Shown here: positions 44,358-50,713 of the stretch, one piece after another
How the letters are laid out: every line of letters begins with the position of its first letter
How positions within the stretch are numbered: position 1 is the first letter of the stretch
NCBI GenBank assembly: GCA_035512155.1
Contig: DATKEN010000011.1
Coordinates: 1 to 64,000, forward strand
DNA: 64,000 nucleotides
DNA from: JABCYV01 sp035512155
GTDB lineage: Bacteria > Acidobacteriota > Terriglobia > Terriglobales > Acidobacteriaceae
Direction of reading: 5' to 3'
The notes under the pieces: generated by a model
What the model was told of the DNA's origin: nothing
The model's database searches: none
What the model saw: only the letters and a program-made list of their open reading frames with translations
Position numbers and translations under genes: made by a program

Positions 44358-44861
44358 CTAAACAGCAGTGCACGGCAAGAACGATGACCAGTCAATTCCC
44401 GCCTGGAACTTCTCGTCTGGCTGAAAGATGGTTTTGAACGTAAAAGCAAACTCGGTTGAACCGTGTTGTTCCAGATAAGCAATGCGTTTTTTCGCTTCGT
44501 CAATACCGGGGATGTGACCGGCTGGCACCCACCATAGCGCAACGTACACGCCGGCAAACTTCTCGAACCACTCCTGCCGTTGCCGGAGTAGTTCGGCATG
44601 TGTCGTGCGATAGACGTAATCTCTGAGCGCTTCGACCGTTTCCCACACCGACATATTCAGGAGGATACGATCATCGTGATCGTATGGCCGAAAGTACGTT
44701 GCGTTCCCTTCTCCCGTTTGGAGACGCCATACGAACCCCGGGCTGTTATCAGCAAGGGCGTTGATTTCATCCAGCCGCCCCATGAACCCGGCCATCGTGG
44801 GATGATCGAGCGGAGCCTTAATTCGACCAATGTTGACCTGAGCGATGTGGTATTTATTCAC
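44358..44861 (-). CDS. DUF3291-family protein
   Basis: 167 residues from GTG 44861, chosen because a ggaagg ribosome site lies close upstream and the family begins with YHIAQVNIGR. The whole sequence follows the DUF3291 pattern: HIAQVNIGRIKAPLDHP, FVWRLQTGEGNATYFRPYDHDDRILLNMSVWE, YRTTHAELLRQRQEWF and LWWVPAGHIPGIDEAKKRI. The fold is that of antibiotic-biosynthesis-monooxygenase-like ferredoxin barrels, and the function is unknown. It is convergent with the efflux operon. It lies downstream of the AhpD-type remnant on the other strand. Confidence 0.8.
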   Translation of the reverse strand: MNKYHIAQVNIGRIKAPLDHPTMAGFMGRLDEINALADNSPGFVWRLQTGEGNATYFRPYDHDDRILLNMSVWETVEALRDYVYRTTHAELLRQRQEWFEKFAGVYVALWWVPAGHIPGIDEAKKRIAYLEQHGSTEFAFTFKTIFQPDEKFQAGIDWSSFLPCTAV

Positions 44862-45009
44862 CTTTTTTCCTTCCTTAGTCACATTTATTCGCTGCTGTTC
44901 GTCACAGTATTGACGAAGGAAATCGGCTGAAGTCACCGTCAACATCGCAACCTGATGTTCGGCATCCGTTTCAGCAAATATACCGGAAGAATCCAGGAGG
45001 AGACTCATC

Positions 45010-45099
45010 ATGCAAGCACGAATGAAAAATCCAGCGATGATCGTTCCGGGCGCCATGCAGGAGCTGCAAGCCCTTGGGAAGTCCGCGGAACAGGCCGGC
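45010..45099 (+). pseudogene. Truncated AhpD/carboxymuconolactone-decarboxylase-like gene
   Basis: From ATG 45010, after ribosome site gaggag, thirty residues (MKNPAMIVPGAMQELQALGK and flanks) match the conserved start of small CMD/AhpD-like peroxidase-fold proteins, whose next segment should be TTLELVHLRASQINGC. Instead, at about 45100 the sequence runs into the 3' end of the minus-strand anti-sigma gene, and the frame continues as its antisense. So about 80 percent of the gene, with the Cys-x-x-Cys site, is absent. The break marks a rearrangement point next to the ECF operon. The family identification rests on this short segment. Confidence 0.55.
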
Positions 45100-45105
45100 A
45101 AAGAT

Positions 45106-45693
45106 TCACAACAACAGAACAGCCCAAGCCTGTTTCCTTACAAGATTCGCCAGGCGGCTCAAGTACTCGCCAAGACAACGCGTGCAGGGTGTGTAACCCT
45201 CTTTGATCGCTTCCCCCGCTGTCATGGAACGGACTGGGCCATCTTTCTCATGAATAAATGTACAGCCCGCGATATGGAAAAGCTTTCCATGTCCCGCCAC
45301 CAGCACCGTCAAACCTGAGGGAATTCCCTTCCCTGGCTGAGCATGCTCTGACCGCGCTGTGGGTGGCGCGGACGCGGCGGACCTGGCCAGGCCAAGAGTG
45401 GCGGTGAACAAACCCAGGGCGGCGACTGCGATCAACCATCCGTAGGCGGTGCCTCTACGACCTGGCATGTAGTCAGCAAGCCTTCGCCGCAGGCGCCATC
45501 CATAGCCCATGGGGACCTGGAAAAGCCGATCGTCGCCGTACAACTGGATGATGTTTCGAGTGCCATCAAGGACCGCAGTACAACGTTTGCATCCCCGAAC
45601 GTGTTCTTCAATTGAAGCGCGAAGGGAGGGATCGACTTCGTTTTCCAAATAATTGGAAATCTCCTGCCATACCTGCTCACAACCGATTACCAT
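45106..45693 (-). CDS. Transmembrane anti-sigma factor with Ada-like Cys/His cluster
   Basis: 195 residues from ATG 45693, overlapping the sigma stop by seven bases. The N-terminal zinc anti-sigma domain has Cys5, His31, Cys35, Cys38 (EEHVRGCKRC). One membrane helix lies at about 84-104 (YGWLIAVAALGLFTATLGLA). The outer part ends with HIAGCTFIHEKDGPVRSMTAGEAIKEGYTPCTRC in two pieces: His140-x3-Cys144 and Cys170-x2-Cys173. This cluster resembles the metal-binding motif of Ada and of nuclease-linked domains (HRPGC ... GYTPCxxC). Here it would face the periplasm and could bind zinc, copper or a thiol signal. The operon also holds a molybdoenzyme and cytochrome b. The 3' end abuts a rearrangement. 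Confidence 0.8.
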   Translation of the reverse strand: MVIGCEQVWQEISNYLENEVDPSLRASIEEHVRGCKRCTAVLDGTRNIIQLYGDDRLFQVPMGYGWRLRRRLADYMPGRRGTAYGWLIAVAALGLFTATLGLARSAASAPPTARSEHAQPGKGIPSGLTVLVAGHGKLFHIAGCTFIHEKDGPVRSMTAGEAIKEGYTPCTRCLGEYLSRLANLVRKQAWAVLLL

Positions 45694-46355
45694 GGCTTAT
45701 TTCCCTTCTGAAAAGGCTCTCGTCCGAACCATCCGGAGGCCATTCTTGGAGCGAGAAAGTCCCGCAACATCAAGCGGGCCCGCAGCAGTCTGGTCTTGAC
45801 CGACGCTCGCGAGATTTCGAGGGTCGCGGCCACTTCTTCGATGCTCAGATGGTGTATGTCCCGCAAGATGAAGACCTCGCGATACTTGCTTTTGAGTGAG
45901 GCTAGCGCTTCCAGCAGAAGCTGACGTATCTCGCTTCTCTCCAGAGCCTCGGAGGGAAGCTCGCGCCAGTCCGCAAATTCGCGGGGAGTGTAGGTGCCCT
46001 CATCGTCCTGACGTTCGCCGATTGGTTCCATGACCTCCGAATGGTCCTTCCTCAGGCGCATGCGGGCTTCGTTGACTGCAATCTGAATCAGCCAGGTGCT
46101 GAAGCGCGCCTCCGCCCGGAATTGCTTAAGGTGCGTGAATGCCTTAAGCACGGCTTCCTGCGCCACCTCCTCCGCGTCTGCCGGGTTGCGCAAAATCGCG
46201 AACGCTGCCGTGTAGACGCGGCGCTCGTGAGGCTTAACCAGTTCGTAAAATAATTCTTGCTCGCCATTCTGAATGCGACGGATCAGGGTTTCCTCGTGCG
46301 CATCCACTTTGGGGGCGAGTCGATCCACCGAACTGGCTCCTTCCAGCATCGCCAT
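45687..46355 (-). CDS. ECF RNA polymerase sigma factor
   Basis: 222 residues from ATG 46355. Region 2: LFYELVKPHERRVYTAAFAI, DAEEVAQEAVLKAFTHLKQF, FSTWLIQIAVNEARMRLRK. Region 4: ALASLKSKYREVFILRDIHHLSIEEVAATLEISRASVKTRLLRARLMLRDFL. A longer acidic linker (about 105-140) separates them. The gene follows the cytochrome b gene by 32 bases and overlaps the anti-sigma gene, so it belongs to a four-gene operon with redox enzymes. The family (RpoE/SigW-like) responds to envelope or oxidative stress; the stimulus here is unknown. Confidence 0.92.
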   Translation of the reverse strand: MAMLEGASSVDRLAPKVDAHEETLIRRIQNGEQELFYELVKPHERRVYTAAFAILRNPADAEEVAQEAVLKAFTHLKQFRAEARFSTWLIQIAVNEARMRLRKDHSEVMEPIGERQDDEGTYTPREFADWRELPSEALERSEIRQLLLEALASLKSKYREVFILRDIHHLSIEEVAATLEISRASVKTRLLRARLMLRDFLAPRMASGWFGREPFQKGNKPW

Positions 46356-46387
46356 TGCAAAATAACCTCGAGCAGCCGCAAAGGCAG

Positions 46388-47083
46388 TCAGCGGGGAGTG
46401 TAGTCAGGATTCTTCTTCCAACCGGTCAGCATCGACACGAAATTATTCCAACCGTGCAGGACAACCATCACCAGGTGTCCAAAGATGAAAAGCAAAATGG
46501 CCCACATGACGAGAAAATGCCACAGCCGAGCCATCTGAAATCCGCCCATGAGCCACGCCAGCCACGAAAACTGAACCGGCTTCCAGATGACGAGCCCGGT
46601 CAGCACCGACAAGATGCCGAGGATGATCGCCGAGGTGTACGCCTGCTTCTGGAGCGGGTTGTAAGGTTCCCGTGACGGCGGCTTGGGCCCGAAAAAGAAA
46701 TAGTGCCGTACCATCGGCCAGACGCCGGGAACATCACGCGTAGTGAAAAGAATCTGCCGGTAGTTTCCACTGAATATTTGATAACCGAGATAGAAGAGGC
46801 CAGTGGCGATGTAGATCCACATGAAAGTCAGGTGCCATTGCAACGCGCCACCGAGCCATCCGCCTATAGCCAACGATTTTGGCCAGTCCAGCAAGTTTTT
46901 CTGCGGGACTTTGGCGCCGAAGCTGGGAAAGGCGCGAAAAATCTGCAGCCCGCTCCCCACCATCACGAACAGCGCGACTGCGTTCAACCAGTGGCAGAAT
47001 CGCACGGGCCAGGGATGCTCATAGACTGCGGGCGTGGTCTCATCCGACTTCGCAGATTCGATTTCAATTACTGCTTCAAGCAT
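46388..47083 (-). CDS. Cytochrome b561/thiosulfate-reductase-type membrane cytochrome b
   Basis: 231 residues from ATG 47083, with ggag about nine bases upstream. Four or five membrane helices carry candidate heme ligands: His in PWPVRFCHWLNAVALFVMV, His in LQWHLTFMWIYIATGLFYLG, His in LWHFLVMWAILLFIFGHLVMVVLHGW. This is the architecture of the cytochrome b subunits that transfer electrons between quinol and a periplasmic oxidoreductase (Ni-Fe hydrogenase, PhsC or YedZ-like). It is 21 bases downstream of a molybdopterin oxidoreductase, so the two are almost certainly functional partners. Charged loops fit a cytoplasmic N-terminus. Confidence 0.85.
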   Translation of the reverse strand: MLEAVIEIESAKSDETTPAVYEHPWPVRFCHWLNAVALFVMVGSGLQIFRAFPSFGAKVPQKNLLDWPKSLAIGGWLGGALQWHLTFMWIYIATGLFYLGYQIFSGNYRQILFTTRDVPGVWPMVRHYFFFGPKPPSREPYNPLQKQAYTSAIILGILSVLTGLVIWKPVQFSWLAWLMGGFQMARLWHFLVMWAILLFIFGHLVMVVLHGWNNFVSMLTGWKKNPDYTPR

Positions 47084-47104
47084 GCTTCGCGTCTCCAAAT
47101 TCCG

Positions 47105-47824
47105 TTACAGTCCGTAGAACTCCGAATAGCCCTGGTCTTCCCAATAGCCGACCTTCTGCAGAACGTTGGTCACTTTCAGATCGGTAAGATACTTCGCTTG
47201 TTTGTATCCAACTTTGGTGGGAATCTGCAGCCGCAGCGGCGCACCATGCTCCCGAGTCAGCGGCTGGTGATACATCTCGTAGCAAAGCAAAGTCTGGGGA
47301 TGCAGCGCCGTGGCCATGTCGAGCGACTCGTAGTAATCGTCGGCGCATTCAACGTAGACAAAGCGAGAAGTAGTGTCGGCTCCAATCGCTCGCAGGAAAT
47401 CAGAAAGCCGCGCGCCGCCAAAGCTGCCGATTACATCCCAACCTTCCACACAAACATGTCGCGTATTGTGCTGGATTTTCGGCAGAGCCTGGATTTGCGC
47501 CAGCCTATAGTCCCCTGGTTTTTGTACGGATCCGCTAACGGTGAGTGTCCACTTATCAAAGTCCACACCGGGGTCATCGACGTCGTAGTCATTTACATAA
47601 AACTTTTCGATGGGCGCCACTTCGGAGTCGGCGTACGTTGGCGCTAAAAGCCCCTTGCGGAAGAGGAGCGCTGATGCCCAATCACTGAATCCCAGGCCGG
47701 CTTTCAGCAGGGGCGCTTGTAATTTTGGGATGGCAAAGGCGCCCAGCGCCACGACCGGGGCTAGTTTTAGCAATTCCCGCCGATTGATTCGTTTGAATTT
47801 ACGTTCGTTGATTCGTGACTCCAT
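47105..47824 (-). CDS. Sulfite-oxidase-family molybdopterin oxidoreductase (MsrP/YedY-like)
   Basis: 239 residues from ATG 47824, with ribosome site ggagagcaga. The N-terminus has a twin-arginine-like signal: RINRRELLKLAPVVALGAFAI. The molybdenum domain is that of sulfite oxidase: FDKWTLTVSG, molybdenum-ligand Cys in RHVCVEGWDVIGSFGG, and LCYEMYHQPLTREHGAPLRLQIP. The C-terminal dimerisation domain of true sulfite oxidases is missing, so it fits the short monomeric YedY/MsrP or periplasmic reductase group. MsrP repairs oxidised methionine residues in periplasmic proteins, using a cytochrome b partner; the next gene encodes such a cytochrome. The real substrate is not determined. It is the first gene of the operon. 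Confidence 0.87.
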   Translation of the reverse strand: MESRINERKFKRINRRELLKLAPVVALGAFAIPKLQAPLLKAGLGFSDWASALLFRKGLLAPTYADSEVAPIEKFYVNDYDVDDPGVDFDKWTLTVSGSVQKPGDYRLAQIQALPKIQHNTRHVCVEGWDVIGSFGGARLSDFLRAIGADTTSRFVYVECADDYYESLDMATALHPQTLLCYEMYHQPLTREHGAPLRLQIPTKVGYKQAKYLTDLKVTNVLQKVGYWEDQGYSEFYGL

Positions 47825-48092
47825 TCTCTGCTCTCCACGAACTTCAGACAGTTGTGTGCCCTCGACCCTCCACATGCGATGTCTGGGGTGCAGAAAAGTT
47901 ACCACCAATGTAAGAAGACTTGAAGCAGGAACTGGCGTTCCATCAGGTACTTGGAGGCCGTGGTTGGGCTACGACGCGCTTTTGGCCCCATTTATCCCGC
48001 AACCCGCATCTAAATAGGTAATTGAAGTAGACGCCTATCGCGGTGATGCTTTAGATGACGATCGGCGAGCTGCTGTGGATCGGAGGATGGTT

Positions 48093-48212
48093 ATGGCCAA
48101 GGTGATTGAGTTCTATATTCCGTCTCGATTTCAGAAGAGAGTGAAATGGATCCCCACGGAACTGCGAGGGAGAGTTATCGAGTTCCCGGTCGAGATAAAG
48201 AAGTCGGCCTGA
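48093..48212 (+). CDS. Small basic conserved-looking protein, unknown
   Basis: 39 residues from ATG 48093, with ribosome site ggagg (48082-48086) at ideal spacing. The sequence is MAKVIEFYIPSRF ... KWIPTELRGRVIEFPVEIKKSA, with the phrase VIEF occurring twice. It is soluble, basic, and rich in aromatic and basic residues. Small proteins beginning MAKVIEFY are familiar to me from other acidobacteria, though no function is known. It is followed by a strong terminator at 48241, which supports it as a genuine short transcript. Confidence 0.65.
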   Translation: MAKVIEFYIPSRFQKRVKWIPTELRGRVIEFPVEIKKSA

Positions 48213-48240
48213 GAGATGCGGACACGTCGCGTATTTTTTA

Positions 48241-48271
48241 AGCGCCCGGACAGCCAGTCGGGCGCTTTTTT
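48241..48271 (+). terminator. Intrinsic terminator after the 39-residue gene
   Basis: agcgcccg (48241-48248) pairs with cgggcgct (48259-48266) around a ten-base loop, followed by six T. An AT-rich tract (tttttta) lies on the other side, so it may work in both directions. Confidence 0.9.
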
Positions 48272-48413
48272 GTCTCCGGATGAATTAGGATGTGACTTTG
48301 GTACTCTCTTTTTCGTACCGGGCGCGGAAAATATTTGGTTTTACTGGCTTCGGCTCAAATTTTTAGGCATACTATGGCGCGAGCCCATCCTCCCCGGGCA
48401 AGAGGTTGGAATC

Positions 48414-49235
48414 ATGCCCATGCTGCAGCAGAACCCGCCACCGGAAGTTAGCGACCTCCAAATTGAGGTGGGCTTCGAACAGAAACAACGCCGCCAAATG
48501 CTGATTGCGCTGGCCCTTCTGCTGGTCGCCTTGATTGCAGTTTTCCTGAAAGATCGAGCGTTCTGGGAGCAGTTCTTCTTCCCTGCCACGGCCGCGGGTG
48601 CCACGGAACCAGAACCGACAGACCAGACTGCGTACGGCGACACGACGCAAGCGGGCACCCACATGCGCAGCGGGCCGGGTGCGGCCGCGCAATCGAAGGC
48701 GAAGGCGCGCGCCGCGGCCGCGGTTCCAGTCCCCGAAACGACTTTGGCGCCCGTGATCACCAATCGTGCCGTACTCCCTCCGCTGGAAGTTGAAGTGGTC
48801 GCCGGGGATGAGCACCGAACCATTCTGCCTGGCAACACTTCCGTCAAGGTAGACCTCCAGCCCCGGACGCCTCCGTCCTCTGCTGCCGCTGCTCCCTCCC
48901 GGGCGGCCGGCGAAAGCGCTGGCTCGGTGGCGGCCAACGCCACGGCGCAGGTGCATCTCTCGCCAGGGACTGCGCAAGTGGTATCGCGGCCAGTTGATCC
49001 GACCTATCCGCTGCTCGCCAAGCAAATGAAAGTACAGGGGTCGGTGGTGCTGCAGGCTCTAATCGGCAAGGATGGCAACATTCAGGAACTGAGGGTTGTC
49101 AGCGGTCCGACGATTCTGTCTGCTGCGGCGCGAGAAGCGGTGAAGCAATGGCGTTTCAAGCCTTACTTGCAGGCCGGCCAAGCGGTCGAGACCGAGGCCC
49201 GCATCACCGTAAATTTCACCATCTCCACGCAATGA
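48414..49235 (+). CDS. TonB-family protein
   Basis: 273 residues from ATG 48414; the open frame continues upstream, but that part spans the terminator at 48241, so it is not used. The membrane helix (MLIALALLLVALIAVFL, about 27-43) is followed by an Ala/Pro-rich periplasmic linker. The C-terminal TonB domain is at about 185-273: PVDPTYPLLAKQMKVQGSVVLQALIGKDGNIQELRVVSG and QWRFKPYLQAGQAVETEARITVNF. It differs from the 27-kb TonB by lacking the GFG repeats. Its stop overlaps the ATG of the next gene (ATGA). No ExbB/D is near. Confidence 0.85.
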   Translation: MPMLQQNPPPEVSDLQIEVGFEQKQRRQMLIALALLLVALIAVFLKDRAFWEQFFFPATAAGATEPEPTDQTAYGDTTQAGTHMRSGPGAAAQSKAKARAAAAVPVPETTLAPVITNRAVLPPLEVEVVAGDEHRTILPGNTSVKVDLQPRTPPSSAAAAPSRAAGESAGSVAANATAQVHLSPGTAQVVSRPVDPTYPLLAKQMKVQGSVVLQALIGKDGNIQELRVVSGPTILSAAAREAVKQWRFKPYLQAGQAVETEARITVNFTISTQ

Positions 49236-49861
49236 CATTTCCGTGGATTGTGCATCGAAACCAATTCTCACCAGCAACCTTCGTGAAGTTGATCTCCGTT
49301 CTGGTCTTGGCCGCTCCGAGGTTAGTGGCGCTCACAAGCGGGCCGATTGCGGTCGCCGCTGAATCCGTCTGGGTCAATGCATCACAAGGAGCACGCACTA
49401 TGGCATTCGCGATCTCCAGCACGAGCTTTCAGAATGGCGGCGACATCCCAAAGAAATTTACCTGCGACAGCGCCGACGTCTCGCCCGAACTCTCCTGGAC
49501 TGAACCCCCGGCCGGTACACAAAGCTTCGCTCTCATCGCGGATGATCCCGACGCTCCCGCTGGCACCTGGACTCACTGGGTCTTGTTCGATGTGCAACCG
49601 GCAGGCAGAAATCTTCCAGAAGGCGTGAGCAAGATCGATGAGTTGCCCGATGGCGCTCGCCAGGGCCGCAACGATTTCCACAAGATCGGGTACAACGGAC
49701 CCTGCCCGCCTCCCGGCAAGCCTCATCGCTACTTTTTCAAACTCTATGCGCTGGATCGCAAACTTGACCTAAAGCCCGCAACCAGTAAGCAGGAAGTCGA
49801 GCAGGCCATGCAGGGTCACATTCTGGGCAAAGCTGAGTGGATGGGAAAATATCAGCGCTAA
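49232..49861 (+). CDS. YbhB/YbcL-family PEBP-like protein with N-terminal extension
   Basis: 209 residues from ATG 49232, overlapping the TonB stop. The first 45 residues form a hydrophobic leader (FVKLISVLVLAAPRLVALTSGPIAVAA), consistent with export; the fold proper begins near MAFAISSTSFQNGGDIPKKFTC, from which an internal start (ATG 49400) is also possible. PEBP signatures are SPELSWTEPPAGTQSFALIADDPDAP, WTHWVLFDV and GYNGPCPPPGKPHRYFFKLYAL. The family binds phospholipids or phosphorylated ligands; bacterial function is largely unknown. Confidence 0.85.
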   Translation: MTFPWIVHRNQFSPATFVKLISVLVLAAPRLVALTSGPIAVAAESVWVNASQGARTMAFAISSTSFQNGGDIPKKFTCDSADVSPELSWTEPPAGTQSFALIADDPDAPAGTWTHWVLFDVQPAGRNLPEGVSKIDELPDGARQGRNDFHKIGYNGPCPPPGKPHRYFFKLYALDRKLDLKPATSKQEVEQAMQGHILGKAEWMGKYQR

Positions 49862-49916
49862 TCCGCGCCTTTTCGAATAACTGACAGACCTGAAATAAAC
49901 GCCCAAAAATTTAACA

Positions 49917-49948
49917 GGCGTCCCGACTCTTTCGAGTCATTGGACGCC
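49917..49948. promoter_or_regulatory. Two-tier hairpin downstream of the PEBP gene
   Basis: ggcgtcc/ggacgcc (49917-49923/49942-49948) encloses gactc/gagtc (49925-49929/49934-49938) with a four-base loop. A second pairing (gggcag with ctgctcgccc) may follow. No T-run, so the role is open: Rho-dependent terminator, processing site or RNA element. Confidence 0.4.
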
Positions 49949-50094
49949 CGGGCAGCCCTCCCCCAGAACTGCTCGCCCATCAAATTAAATCCTGTCGGCT
50001 CTCGTGGGAATAGCACTTCGGTGCCAGAACTAGCCCACTAACGTGCCATCCTTTCGACAGACGTTAGTCTACTTGGCCCCTATCTAAAGACAAT

Positions 50095-50634
50095 ATGCCG
50101 AAGCTCAAGGAGGAACTGCAGAAGTCGATCCGCCAGATGAGCGACTTTGACAAATTCAAGAACCAGATTGAGATGACTGTGACTTCTGAGGGATTGCGCA
50201 TCGAACTGCTGGAATCCGCTTCCGGTACCTTCTTCGACAGCGGGAGTCATTCCCCGAACCGCGACGGCATAGAGTTACTGAGCATGCTCTCCCAAGAACT
50301 GAGTAAGCTTCCAAACAAGGTATCAATCGAAGGTCACACGGATTCTAAACCGTACTCTGGTACCCGCGACTATGGAAACTGGGAGCTCTCAACGGATCGC
50401 GCCAACGCTGCCCGCCGCCTAATCCAGCAGAGCGGCCTCAGGCAGGACCAGGTGTCGCAAGTCAGGGGCTTTTCTGATCAGAAGCTGCGTAAACCGAGCG
50501 ATCCTCTCGACCCTTCCAACCGCCGAATTACTCTCATTGTGCAATACGTCGTGAAGAGCAACGAAGAACACGATAGCCCCGCACGGACCGCAGCAGACGA
50601 GAAATCCGTGGGGAGCGGAACCGCGGAACAATAA
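50095..50634 (+). CDS. MotB/OmpA-like protein lacking the membrane anchor
   Basis: 179 residues from ATG 50095. The sequence starts in the linker of a MotB-type stator protein (KLKEELQKSIRQMSDFDKFKNQIEMTVTSEGLRIELLESA) and continues with the complete OmpA-like peptidoglycan-binding domain (KVSIEGHTDSKPY, WELSTDRANAARRLIQQSGL, DPLDPSNRRITLIVQYV). The usual N-terminus (transmembrane helix with the proton-carrying Asp, and plug) is absent, and no remnant is seen in other frames just upstream. Either it is a 5'-truncated motB fragment or a soluble domain with a new job. No motA or flagellar genes are nearby. Without a signal peptide it would remain cytosolic. Confidence 0.65.
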   Translation: MPKLKEELQKSIRQMSDFDKFKNQIEMTVTSEGLRIELLESASGTFFDSGSHSPNRDGIELLSMLSQELSKLPNKVSIEGHTDSKPYSGTRDYGNWELSTDRANAARRLIQQSGLRQDQVSQVRGFSDQKLRKPSDPLDPSNRRITLIVQYVVKSNEEHDSPARTAADEKSVGSGTAEQ

Positions 50635-50713
50635 TTCATCGTCCCTTCTCGAAAGATCCGTCATCGATATAGACGAGCCGCAAAATAGGTTTCGGGAGTG
50701 TTCTAATAAGGTC

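Noticed and set aside
46703..47647. 314-codon plus-strand open frame across the cytochrome b and molybdoenzyme genes
   Set aside because: Antisense to two well-supported genes; no recognisable family.
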